Notes under the pieces: model-generated
Seen by the model: only the letters and a program-made list of their open reading frames with translations
What the model was told of the DNA's origin: nothing
Database searches by the model: none
Program-made: the position numbers and the translations under genes
Source: Sipunculus nudus
Lineage: Eukaryota > Annelida > Sipuncula > Golfingiida > Sipunculidae
Length of the DNA: 64,000 bases
Direction: 5' to 3'
Assembly (NCBI GenBank): GCA_026874595.1
Contig: CM049306.1
Span: 4,166,019-4,230,018, forward strand
Shown here: one piece after another, positions 23,006 through 35,168 of the stretch
How positions within the stretch are numbered: the first letter of the stretch is position 1
Layout of the letters: each line of letters starts with the position of its first letter

Positions 23006-24518
23006 CCCTAGGCCGTTGTGAGCACAGCCCAACTAAAAAATATCAGTGGACCCCTAAAGTCAAAAAGCCTTGTGCTACAGACAATTCATAGGTACCCCTT
23101 ACTCGCAACTCGACTAAAATGCTCGTATTCAATGATTAACTACTAAATGGTTGTTTTGGTAGTTTTTTTTAGTATTTCAAACTAAATAACTCACGAAAAT
23201 GCATTGTGCAAACAGAAATTTCGTTGTAATATATTTTTACCTTTGGTCTTTGTTCTGGCTAAATCACTTGGTTTTTGTGAGATGTTTGACCGAAAGTGAA
23301 TTATAGGTGGCGCTCTCTATTCAAAGATCGAGAATGAAGGTAACTCCTTAACCGTTAACATTATTAAGTGTCTGTCTCCAGTTATCTAATGCGCACACTG
23401 TTAACCGCATAACCTGCACTTAAAACATTCGATCATATCTCTGGCGGGGATCGAATCTCAAGACCAAGCGGCCAGGCGTGAACCATGTCAGAATACTTCA
23501 AAGCCGAGATGCATGTCGTCACATTCTAAGCTTTACCTATCAATTCTTTCTCTATATATAACGCAATCTTGCATGTGTGTGACAGTCGGAGTACAGTGGT
23601 TTAGTTGTATGGATCGTTGCTTTGGCAGAATGTTTATATTAGCTGTATGGATCGGTGTTCAGAAAGCTCTGTGAAAGTCGAGTGAAAATAAAAGCACTAG
23701 ATTGATTTCTGGGATCGGAATCTGTGGCCATGTTCGAGTTTACCAAATCTCCATTGGCGCTTTCCTATTGAATTTACCCAAACATGTGGCACCTTTCTTC
23801 CTGCCGTATCGACACCTGTGTTGAACATTTACATGACAAGCTCAATAGGAACACCAATAACACCTTTCAGCACAAGGGCCCGTGATTCAAAAGAATTGTT
23901 TACTAGTCTTTTTGTCCCCAGGGGAAAACATGTTTAAGCTGACAAAAAGATTTTTTTCATACTTCTATGGACACGTGAAGAGTGGGGGGGGGGGGGGGGT
24001 AAATGTAACAGCGGACCCAAGACAAAAGGAAAATTCTATTTAGAGAATTGTCAGGAAAAATAACTTGTGCAGTTAAAATTAAATAACTGTAAATACAGTT
24101 TTATATTTTTTTCAATGTCTAAAAAAGTGTTATGCTCTAAACTAATATTAACATGAAATGTCCCGACAGACCTTTCATGAAAAAAATGTCGAAATATGAT
24201 TTAAATATTTTGTGCAAGTAGGGTGTCAGGACAATACCTGAATGTACCATAGATGATTAGTTTAAACATAAAAAGCTAATGAAAAAGAAAAAACTTCAGC
24301 CTTGGTTTGTCTCAAGTATAATTAATAAAAAAAAAGTTTGTCCGGATTTTCAGACAAATTGCATTATGACAATTTACATTATGTATTGTTTTCATATGAA
24401 GCGTAAAGCATACTGAAGCGTGGCAGTGAATATACATGAATAGTTTTAGGCTCCGACTGCAGAATCTTGTTTCTTAATAGAATTCCTATCAGTTTAAAGA
24501 CGCACTAGTAATATAGTT
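23006..24518. other. Spacer, nothing recognised
   Basis: A G run at about 23982-23999. A B-box-like gagattcgatcccc lies on the minus strand near 23450 without a convincing A box. Confidence 0.3.
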
Positions 24519-24562
24519 TCATGTTTCGAAGTCCCTGAAGTTGCCGATGACGAAAAAACATG

Positions 24563-24895
24563 CTAAACTTGCATAACCAGAAACCCGGACAATACAGTCC
24601 AAATGGCCGAAACCGCAAGAACAAGGGCTATGAATCTCGAAGTAATGTCGTTCAAAAGATCGAGTTCGGCTCTCGAGCGACATGGCTGGGTCTCCGCTGC
24701 TGGGGTCGGTGGAGGGAATGTAGGTTGCTTCGGGCTTTGTGGCTGTGGATGCTGTGGCTTTCCAAAAAGACAACGGATCGGGATGAACAAGTGGCGCCCC
24801 CTACGGCTTCCTGCTTGGCTTGGTGTGGCACTGCGACTGTTGACTCGGAGAACATGCTTAAGGAGCGCACAGGGCTGAGGTCTTGACCGCAGCAA
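24563..24895 (-). CDS. Weak candidate: proline-rich exon with a C-terminal membrane segment
   Basis: A 110-codon minus-strand frame in a locally GC-richer patch. Residues about 45-70 are proline and glutamine rich (PQHPQPQSPKQPTFPPP). The last 25 residues (from SRFIALVLAVSAIWTVLSGF) form a plausible membrane helix ending at a stop. Frames on both strands overlap here (24519-24886), so composition alone may keep them open. No family was recognised and no supporting splice sites are convincing. Confidence 0.25.
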   Translation of the reverse strand: MLRSRPQPCALLKHVLRVNSRSATPSQAGSRRGRHLFIPIRCLFGKPQHPQPQSPKQPTFPPPTPAAETQPCRSRAELDLLNDITSRFIALVLAVSAIWTVLSGFLVMQV

Positions 24896-26717
24896 CCTGT
24901 AGCTGCTCGATGAGCGTATACCTCTTTTGGCTTGGAAGTCCCTGAAGATTGCGGTAGCTAGAAAATAAGTGTGCAGCTACCAATCCCATCACCCGTCCCC
25001 CCCCCCCCCCCCGAGTGAGTATTAGGGTAACTTTACAATTATTAATTATGTAGCTAAATAGGGCATAATCCCGCAAAATAACCGATGCGTGTGCCGAATT
25101 TTGATGGCCAAAACAGAACAGGTAAACCATTGTCTATAAAAACCACTGCGTATTAATTTTGTATATATCGTTTGTTAAATGTATCATTTTGCCAGGTTTG
25201 CCATCTTAAATTTAAAACCAGAATATTGATTAAAATATAATTTAATATCTATATCTGAGCAAATCTAGCACGGTCCTTCAGCCTTACAACGTACCCTTAT
25301 GAAGAAAGTCCATTCGACAAGGGTGAAGAAGCCGAACCTCTCTGATAGGCCACACCCTGTCCGTGGTCCTACCTTTCTCTGTTCAGTCATTATTTAATCA
25401 GAACAGAAAAAAAATCAGACGGCGTCTGTGAGAAAATATGCTACACTAAAAACAACATATCCAAACATTTGCCTCGATCACAACCTAACTCTGATTTGCT
25501 CTTCATGCGCTTCATCAACTTTAATTTATAATTCCTAAAGCTTCTTCAAGAAACTGTAATCTCCCGGGAAACCGAACATTCCTGACTCGCACTTGTGGGC
25601 AAGAATGAAAAGATGGCTCCCCGTCAATTTATTCTGACCGTATATTAAGCTACCATGTATTCATTATCATATCACTACATCTTGGAAACCAATCGCTCTG
25701 CTAGGCTATATGCGTGTCGCTTACACAAAGGGCACCCATTTAAAATTATGATATTGACAGCCGGAACGTCCAAGTCGTAACGTGGCTCGGCTCCTATCGA
25801 CATGGAAGCTCGTTACCTAGACAACATGACACGCGTTGTTTCTGAGAGTTTCCGGCTGCCTTCCCCGCGCCTGCCTGAAGCAGACGACAGCATACACTGA
25901 CTTAGCAACTAAAACCGCCAAATCAAAAGTTGCGCACTGGATGATAGGGCTGGGTTGTTTCAACATATTTTGTCCTTTCTAGGAACACATTGAATAGAGG
26001 TCAGTTTCATATTTGTTTTCAAAACATATTTCCAGAATACGTTGAGTGAAAACAGTTTTTTTTTAACCAGCACAATTGATTTAATGAATTGATTCAGTGT
26101 AGTTTATGTTTCTCATCAGATGCATACAGTCCAGGTAAAGAAATCATCGTAATGTCATCGGTGTTTTCATATCTAGATATCAGTTCTCATTATTTATTTC
26201 AATAATTATGAAATACACATAGGCATAGGATTGTTCAGGTACTGTTTTCCTGTGTAGAATATTATAGGCCTTAATGTATAAAAAATGCAGGCTAAATTCT
26301 TACGGTTACACTTTTACCATATAATGTTTCTCTGATTTGTAAAATTTTGAGCTTTATTCAACACTGGTAGAATAGTTAGGTACTGTCAAATAATAATCGA
26401 ACTTTTCTTCTTTTTTTGAGCCCCCGCATAGACAGTTATATATTTATGTGTGTGTGTGTGTGAACAGAATATATGTTTGTAAAGCTTGCGCATATATTTA
26501 ATTCAAATGAAAAAAAACTGACTAAGGCCAAGTTCACACAAGTATAATTATATATATATAAATATATATATATAAAATTATCACTTTGTGTACTGGTAAT
26601 TAAAAGACGTTCATGGGGTTAACGAAGGCAGCCGGCCATGCTTTGTTTCATATTCCACGATTAAATATACGGTAAATTAAGACCGTTAATAGGCTTAGCC
26701 ATAAAAGGCACGATGCA

Positions 26718-26719
<2 letters not shown>
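24896..26719. other. Spacer with a moderately GC-rich patch at 25780-25900
   Basis: A poly-C tract at about 25001-25012. GTTACCTAGACAAC at 25812-25825 fits an RFX X-box pattern, within a patch that might be a promoter, but no gene follows that I can recognise. A short (TG)n lies at about 26449-26461. Confidence 0.3.

Positions 26720-26783
<64 letters not shown>
26720..26783. repeat. (AT)n microsatellite
   Basis: 64 bases of uninterrupted AT. Confidence 0.95.
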
Positions 26784-26787
<4 letters not shown>

Positions 26788-27349
26788 CTAATGATAAAAT
26801 GGCGTCCACGGTATTGCATTTATACGAAACTGCGGCCTGATATTTATTGATCTGTATAAACTGCTGCAGTGGAACTGAACAAACAAAGGACGCTGTGTGG
26901 ATGTCGGGGGAATGTCACAACTAGCCTTGAAAACATGCTGATGCCAAATATCGATCATACCACGTAGGCTACGGAGGCCATGAGAGCACATATGTATATT
27001 ACGTAACAGGCCCATCATGGCTGAATTGTAATATGTCAGGTCATCACAGTTCCTGCAGTGCTTGGGGAACACGAGCTATTGTGTCTAACAAATCAGATAT
27101 GTACATGTACACATATTATATGGGACTTATCAATCACTATACTCTCACCTGTTGATTTATTACCGACATCAGGTAACTATGTAACCGTCAGTTTGAATAC
27201 CCTGACCACAATGCATATATGGCCTACCCACCTATTATGTCTATTGATCTACAAAGATGAAAACAATTATGTACACACCATGCGTCAAACAAAATCACAC
27301 TTTGATCATAAACCAGGCGTAGTTAACATCAGTCATCTTTACCTGTGTG
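26784..27349. other. Spacer, nothing recognised
   Basis: Frames at 26788-27072 (minus) and 27058-27411 (plus) have no recognisable motifs; the second runs into element B. Confidence 0.25.
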
Positions 27350-28943
27350 CCGGTGTAACAGGCCAGATTATTCCCCCTGCCCAGTTTATACCCGGGTATA
27401 AAACAGCCTAGGCCAGAATATACCCCGGGGTATATTCCGGCCTAGGCTATTTTATACCCCCCCTAGGCCAGTTTATACCCCCACATGCAATCAGGTTTCA
27501 CTGTTATTTAATTTATCAAAGTTGATATGATAACAAATTTCAATGTTATTCATAAAATGATATAACCGATCTGATTAAACACATGTACTCTCATGCATTT
27601 TCAATCAAAAACACACACCTTAGGGTTACACACATACACATATATATGTAATTGAGTGTAGAAGCCTCGTTATTTTACATATTTTTTGTATTTATTGATA
27701 CTATAAACTGAGAAAAACTGATTAAAAATGTTTCCTTGCTCATGGAATAATGACAGCAGACTGAGAGGATAATTCTCTATAATTATAATCTTCTTAAATT
27801 TATGGACGAGTAACAGTTTTTGTAATGCCTGCTGTAAGCACTCATAAACCATGCAACTTTCTGTTACATTAACCTTATATTGATATATAAGTCCAGTATA
27901 AGGCCTTAATTGAATTGTTACAATTGTAACGTCAACATTATTTTTCCAGACTAAAGTGCATGATATTTTTCCCGGAATGTTCATACCACTGAGATGACCG
28001 CATTAAAATGACAACCGGTATTTTCTAAATATATCGCTCGTTCGGTTTTTCTCTGGAGGTCGAAGGACGCAGGATAAGTGAGCCACTGCCATGAATTTCT
28101 TGTGTTTTTTTTTTGGCTTCAATTGTGGTGATCTTATACATCCAAATGTACACTATACATATATATATATATATATATATACATATATATGTATGTATAT
28201 GTGTACGTATGTATATCTGTATATATGTATATGTATGTATATTTATATATAGTTATATGTACATAAATATATATGTATATATGTATATGTATGTAGATAT
28301 ATGTTTTGATGCACTCTATTCATTTAGTATGTTTAATACCATAATGTCGATTGTGGTCTATGTATTATTCAGATTACCAATCTCAGGAAGCCCCCCCCCC
28401 CCCAACCCCACGATCCACCTCAGGGACCCCCCCTCCCCCACCCTAAGGAAACCACCTTACAGAAACCACTATCTCCTAGAAAAACTCAAGCCTCAGAGAA
28501 GCCCCAAACAATCATTATAATTATTACTTGCATGCATGAGATCATGCAGGCATAAAGAAGTTATTTAAGTTCATACAAGACAAAACTTGCAAGTATACAT
28601 ACTAACATAAATGCCGCAAATAGAATTAATATTAATAACACGAAAACTGAGTTTTAGCTATATCGTTAAAAAAACAGTTCTTATTTGATCAGACACAATG
28701 ACTAAGTCCATATAAAATTAACTATTGTGTTAAGCATAGCAGTTTTTTATTGATATATATCAAAGATATTAGAAGCAACAAGGGGGTATAATCCAGCCCA
28801 GAGGGGTATAAAATAGACTGGGCTAGATTATACCCCGGGGTATAAAATAGCCTAGCCCGTTTTATACCCGGGGTATATTCTGGCCTAGGCCAGTTTATAC
28901 CCGGGTATAGAATAAGGGGGGTTATTCTGGCCTATTACACCGG
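27350..28943. mobile_element. Element B: long-inverted-repeat element with 'taccccggggta' words
   Basis: It starts CCGGTGTAACAGGCCAGA and ends with the near-exact reverse complement (TCTGGCCTATTACACCGG). The arms are 27350-27482 and 28785-28943. Both are made of palindromic words: taccccggggta, tacccgggta, ggcctaggcc and tttataccc. The core is AT-rich with a TA/TATG microsatellite (28153-28313) and a C-rich stretch (about 28389-28440). A 104-codon minus-strand frame at 27670-27984 has no recognised domain. No transposase is visible, so it is non-autonomous or decayed. Confidence 0.75.
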
Positions 28944-29134
28944 TCGAGGATTAATATGTGATATAAGCCTCAGGTGAAACGTATACCGTACCTGTAAAAG
29001 ACATAAAACCAAATACCTTCAATATGTGCATAAGAATGCATTGTGCTATGGCTTTAATATCTTCTAATGCATGTTTCTCTTCTAAAGAAGAAACAGTTTA
29101 GAATATTAATTAGCAGCACTTTCCCTTTTGCTTT

Positions 29135-30024
29135 AGGGCTTTGTCGGTGATTCTAGGGGGAAAAGTCACAGGAAATAAAGTCACAATTTCTGGTTCAAAT
29201 AAAGTCACGGGGGAAAAAAGTCACAGGTTTGTGTAGGTAAAAATGTTACAGGCAACAGAGTCACGATGTTATGTAGAGAAACAGACACAAATTTAATTGA
29301 AAATATACCCATTTAATAAATTCTCAATCTGTCATTTTTTTATATTTTACTGCAACTAGAGTATTGAAGTATAAATAAGGTCACTACTAGTTTTAATGTT
29401 TTGATTATATTAAATGCTTAATTCATGTTTAAGAGTGATTCATCATGAACAATCTAGCCTGTAATAAATTGCATGATACCTTCTGCCAGAAATATAAAAT
29501 ATACTGATTATCATTTCATTTAAGTCTCTTATGAGTTATGTTTGTTCTAAGTGTGAAGGTTCTGACAATACTTTTGCAAGTCCCAAGTAGAAAGAAATGG
29601 ATCCTTCAGTAACTATACATTTATACAGTATAGTGCAGTAGTGACCTTATTTAAATATTCAAAATTTAGTATATTATTGTACACAGTAAAACTGAGAAAA
29701 AAATGCAAATCATGAATAGAGTCAGGGTATTTTAATTCAATATGTGACACTTTGCTCTACTCAAAGTGTTACTTTTTTCTGTGACCCTTTTTTCGTACAT
29801 GAACCCGTGACTCTCATGATTTCTTAACCAAGTTTATGACCTTTTTTCCTTTACTTTTTTCGTACATGAACCCGTGACTCTTATGATTTCTTAACCAAGT
29901 TTATGACCTTTTTTCCTTTACTTTATAACCTGCCGAAAATTGTGACTTTATTTCCTGTGACTTTATTTCCCGTGACTTTTTTCATGTGACTTTTTTTCCC
30001 TGTGAATGTCTTCCCGGACACCCT
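29135..30024. mobile_element. Element C: inverted-repeat element with 'aaagtcacaggaaa' words
   Basis: The left arm (29135-29270) repeats aaagtcac(a/g)gg(a/g)aa about five times. The right arm (29745-30024) carries the reverse complement (tttcctgtgacttt) about as often. The ends start AGGG and finish CCCT. The core is AT-rich and has no gene. The right arm includes a 67-bp tandem duplication (cgtacatgaacccgtgactc at 29794 and 29861). Confidence 0.7.
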
Positions 30025-30452
30025 ATTGATACATACAAAACCACAGGGTTTTTTTTTAAATTAAAATTGCCTAGGGATTTACTAAAAAATAGTCAATATG
30101 TTTCTACATACTGAAGCTTTTAAATCTTCCCTAATATCTGAATTATAGCATAACTCAATATCTCAATATTATTAACCAATGGTTTTGTCATAAATTTGTT
30201 TGTATAAAAAAATAATAAATCAAATAAATTTATATTTTCTAGTGAATACTTGTAATTGTAAGGTTGTCAACTTTTCTGTATAAAGATATTAATGTGACGT
30301 TTAATTAGTATTTTATAATATTATTACTATTTATAAAATAGTATATTTTATTTCAACAGAAGGATACATGCATACAAACAAACATATACACCCAAACATA
30401 TAACCATGCATGCTGTGCCAATTTAACAGTGCAGACGTCAACTGTGATTGAA
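30025..30452. other. AT-rich spacer
   Basis: No gene or repeat was recognised. Confidence 0.3.
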
Positions 30453-31801
30453 GTAAAATAACAAACTACAATAGTTGTTTTATATGTTGCCTCATTATTC
30501 TAAATATAATAGCAAACTACAATAGTTGTTTTATTTGTTGCCTCATTATTCTAAATATAATAGCAAACTACAATGTTTGTTTTACATGTTGCCTCATTAT
30601 TCTAAATATAATATTAGTCTACAATAGTTGTTTTATATGTTGCCCCATTATTCTAAATATAATAACAAACTACAATGATTGTTCTATATGTTGCCTCATT
30701 GTTCTAAAAATAATAACAATCTACAATAGTTGTTTTATATGTTACCTCATTATTCTAAATATAATAACAAACTACAATGGTTGTTCTATAGGTTGCCTCA
30801 TTGTTCTAAAAATAATAACAAACTACAATAGTTGTTTTATATGCTACCTCATTATTCTAAATGTAATAACAGACTACAACGGTCGTTTTATATGTTGCCA
30901 CATTATTCTTAATATAATAACAGACTACAATGGTTGTTTTATATGTTGCCTCATTATTCTAAATATAATAACAAACTACAATGATTGTTCTATATGTTGC
31001 CCTATTTTTCTAAAAATAATAACAAACTACAAAAGTTGTTTTATATGTTGCCTCATTATTCTTAATGTAATAACAGACTACAATAGTTGTTTTATATGCT
31101 GTCCCATTATTCTAAATATAATAACAGACTACAACGGTTGTTTTATATGCTACCTCATTATTCTAAATATAATAACAGACTACAATAGTTGTTTTATATA
31201 CTACCTTATTATTCTAAATATAATAACAGACTACAATGGTTGTTTTATATGCTACCTCATTATTCTAAATATAATAACAGACTACAACGGTTGTTTTATA
31301 TGCTACCTCATTATTCTAAATATAATAACAGACTACAATAGTTGTTTTATATGCTACCTCATTATTCTAAATATAATAACGGACTACAATAGTTGTTTTA
31401 TATGCTACCTCATTATTCTAAATATAATAACAGACTACAATAGTTGTTTTATATGCTGCTTCATTATTCTAAATATGATAACACACTACAATGGTTGTTC
31501 TATATGTTGCCTCATTGTTCTAAAAATAATAATACACTACAATAGTTGTTTTATATGCTGCCCCATTATTCTAAATGTAATAACAGAATACAAAAGTTGT
31601 TTTATATGCTACCTTATTATTCTAAATATAATAACACACTACAATAGTTTTTTAATATGCTACCTTATTATTCTAAATATAATAACACACTACAATAGTT
31701 GTTTTATATGCTACCTTATTATTCTAAATATAATAACACACTACAAGAGTTGTTTTATATGCTACCTTATTATTCTAAATATAATAACAGACTACAATGG
31801 A
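30453..31801 (+). repeat. Minisatellite, 51-bp unit, about 26 copies
   Basis: The unit is aataacagactacaatagtt + gttttatatgctacctcatt + attctaaatat. It is very AT-rich. Because 51 is 17 codons, late units give a periodic 113-codon frame (31475-31816) that is not a gene. Confidence 0.97.
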
Positions 31802-33390
31802 AGTTATTGCTATTAAATAGTACTTCCGTTATTCTATAATCTTCCATACTTTGATATATTTAACATAATCAATAACTCCCTAAATTAAAGGTCTATTTTT
31901 CTAACCTCGACAAGAATAAAAATAAGTTAGACATTTAGAACAATATATAGGGTAATAATAGATAACGATGTGTTTTTGTCGTTATACTCTCGGCCTGGTG
32001 ACTGGTACTCGGTCCAGCTAACCGTCCGATGGCAGGGCACAAATTCTAAACACTTGACCTGTAACAGTTCATGCTAAATATCAAGACAGACCTGATTTCT
32101 GCTTTGAAGCATGTTATTAGGTTCTGGCAACCAGCATCCTATGGAGCCCAATTTTAAGCAACCAGTAACAGCAGCCCATGTTAGTGGGCTAATATCAAAA
32201 TACATGACATGTTTTTCCTCTGTACTGTTTAATAATTGAATTTTTAAGTTGTATTTACATGAAAAAATAAAATTTAACATGAAAGAAACATGAAAAAGCA
32301 AAACACGGTTTTGAAATGTATTTTGATAATTAGCCCATTAAAAAGTGATTTGCTGTTACTAGTTGCTTAGAATCGTGTACTATTTAAAAAATTTTTTTAA
32401 AAATCCAAATATGTAAGAATTTCATATAACAATGAAAGTGAATTTTATAAATACATATACCACCAGAAAGAGCACTACACCTGGTTTATTATATATTCTT
32501 CAACATTTTAATATTAATTTTAAATGACCCTTGGGTTGAATTTTATTCAAGGGCAAAAGAGCAGTCATTAGATTAGTCAGTGATCATTAGATCAGATTTT
32601 AACAAAATAAACATTTACTCAAACTAAAATAGCATACGAGTTATTTAGGAGTGTTTTAGAATTTATGGCCTTCTTAATTAGGTCCTTCGGAAATAGAGGT
32701 TAAAAAATCTGTTTCGAAACACAAACTTCAATGGGACCTTTATTATCCACATTTATTTATATCTTAATAAACAAACTCCATGCAAAACTTGAGATAATTC
32801 ACAGTATACCGTCACCAAAGCCTTCAGAACAGAGAGTTTACATATAAACATTACTGAGACAAAACATTTGGTAATGCAGAATTACGAAATGAAAGAGGTT
32901 TCGATCTGTTTATAAGCATCGTCATAACAGCATTCAGTCTTTTTTTAATCCAGTACCTTACTGCCAGAAAAACAATACACAGTGGCTGTGGTGACTGGCA
33001 CAGTACATATCCTGAATGAGTATCGTTACTCTTTATGTCATTATCAATACAGAAACGTATACAGGCCTCTGCTGGTCCTTAACACGTCGATACAACAGGT
33101 AGTCACAAGTTATTCACTGTCCTCTTGTCAACCGAACTTCCATATATTCAAAGAGAATTTTATTTATTGAAATTCTTTTCAAGCAAGATATTATTTCCTG
33201 TATCCCGGATTCATAATTCCGGCAAGGAACACCTTAATGTTTTTGTATTAAAAATTATATTTAACAGTTTCATCTTTCATATGCAAATTGGCTGTTATAG
33301 ATAAAGAATTTAATTTAAAAGCGAATTTTCTATTATGTTATATCATATCCCTGGAAAGTAACTCTAATATAACAGCAAATGGAGGCAGGT
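31802..33390. other. AT-rich spacer, no gene seen
   Basis: Short frames only; no repeat was recognised. Confidence 0.3.
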
Positions 33391-33406
33391 TATGTATGTA
33401 TGTATG

Positions 33407-33451
<45 letters not shown>
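33391..33451. repeat. (TATG)n/(TA)n microsatellite
   Basis: A short TATG run passes into a pure TA run. Confidence 0.95.
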
Positions 33452-33452
<1 letters not shown>

Positions 33453-33949
33453 CGTTATGTAAATAAAATCTACTAGAATTACATTGTCAAGCACTATATT
33501 TGGTTTGAACACTTTTGACAATGATACAATGGACAAAATGTTGGTTCGAAAATTTACGAAAATTAATATTGGTATTAGAATGCCATAGTTATTATAACAT
33601 ATTGATTCAAAATTAAGTACTTGCGGTACCATACTTTCAAGGTCATCATTACACACGTTACAATCGTTACAAATACCAAAATAAATAGAGCAATACTAAA
33701 TTGAAAGGCTAAACTAGCACAATAGGTTTGACAAAAAAACAGTTAAAACAATGTTAAATGCAGCTTGTGGGTCTATATTTCCAGAGCAAACCTCTGATAT
33801 AACCATATTTTTATGTGAATATAGTTGCTTGATAAATAGCATGGCGTTCAATCATATTCTTTAGGACTAATAAAAGTAACTTTGTATAGATTTTCTGAGA
33901 CATAATGTCTCAGTTATTCTATAAGGCTATAAACAAGAACTCTACAAGA

Positions 33950-34335
33950 GCACATAATGCGCCCATGGTAATATTTCAAGATATGTCAAAGTTAATGACC
34001 TGTGGCCTCATTAAATACGCACAGGTTTTGCAGAATTTCGAACTCATGTTGGATATTTTTGTGGTAAATATTCATAGTTAGTTTCATGAAAATCCATTCC
34101 ATTACTAGCAAGTTATCCCGGCGACATCACAAAAATGTCAAATGATATATGATCCGATTAGATAAATAATTCTTATATTATACTTTACAGGTATAAGTAA
34201 GTGGGTTTCAGGAAAGTCCATCATATGCCACGGTAGCATCGTAAGATATCGCAGCGACACCAAAGACATGCGAACGGCCATACGGACGGACATTTCCCAT
34301 ACAATTATGCGACCCATAATTAGACCAGCGTAAAA
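33950..34335 (-). repeat. Dispersed repeat, same family as 3838-4380, inverted
   Basis: On the minus strand it shows tccgtccgtatgg, 'ggtgtcgctgcgatat', 'aggccacaggtcatt' and the matching order of blocks. It is diverged from the plus-strand copy. Confidence 0.5.
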
Positions 34336-34757
34336 GACTATTATTACACTTAATGAAGCCCATTTGGCAAAAACCGTATACATAAAATCAGTCCAAGTGT
34401 TGAATTCATTATTCCTCTATCATGTCTCTATATGACTTAAAACTGAAATTTTAAAATTTTGATTCAATAACTTTTTGATTCAACTAATAATTTCATTTTT
34501 TTCAACAAGAAAGACCCACAGAAAATTATTAAAAAAAAATTTGAGATATAAATCCAGGAAAAAAGTGACTTTCTGTTACTGGGTGCTTAAAATAGCGGAG
34601 TGTTTAAAATAAAATCAATAAATGTTAAAACATTATATGAAAATAAATGAAAAGATAAAAATGTATTCCATCAAAATGTACACTGTAACAGGTTTATAAT
34701 ATTATATACTTCATTGGTCTAATATGGAATTCAACAACTTTGGATTGATATTATATA
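34336..34757. other. AT-rich spacer
   Basis: No gene or repeat was recognised. Confidence 0.3.
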
Positions 34758-34901
34758 TGTAACGGGTGAAATAGTAACCAGGCCCGAATGTGGGTTCGAA
34801 CCCGTAACCTGTGACACACAAGTCAGACGTTCTACCGCTTCGCTAATAAAGCAAGCTTCACTAGCAAGGCCAGTAGGAACGCTTTTGTGTGTCCGGCTAC
34901 A
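34758..34901 (-). repeat. TRIM 3' LTR with tRNA-like Pol III boxes
   Basis: On the minus strand it contains TAGCGAAGCGG (A box) and, 32 bases on, GGTTCGAACCC (perfect B box). The part between resembles a tRNA anticodon arm (TCTGACTTGTGTG). The T-stem is no longer paired, so this is tRNA-derived, not a working tRNA. Confidence 0.8.
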
Positions 34902-34915
34902 TTCACCCCCTCTCC
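34902..34915 (-). other. TRIM polypurine tract
   Basis: The minus strand reads GGAGAGGGGGTGAA directly before the 3' LTR. Such a tract primes plus-strand DNA in LTR elements. Confidence 0.7.
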
Positions 34916-35006
34916 GGGAACGTTCTCTCCCCAGAACGTGGGATCTATCCCGGGGGTCACACACGTGAACTGGGTGGGGCATTATGCCACGACACCAACT
35001 CCCCGG

Positions 35007-35024
35007 ATCCCACCGCTGCCACCA
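35007..35024 (-). other. TRIM primer-binding site for tRNA-Leu
   Basis: The minus strand reads TGGTGGCAGCGGTGGGAT. Its complement, ATCCCACCGCTGCCACCA, is the 3' end including CCA of animal leucine tRNAs (AAG/TAG type) as known from other species. All 18 bases pair. Confidence 0.85.
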
Positions 35025-35025
35025 T

Positions 35026-35168
35026 TGTAACGGGTGAAATAGTAACCAGGCCCGAATGTGGGTTCGAACCCGTAACCTGTGACACACAAGTCAGACGTTC
35101 TACCGCTTCGCTAATAAAGCAAGCTTCACTAGCAAGGCCAGTAGGAACGCTTTTGTGTGTCCGGCTAC

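Noticed and set aside
23430-23475. tRNA-like segment on the minus strand
   Set aside because: A B-box-like gagattcgatcccc is present, but no A box lies at the proper distance.
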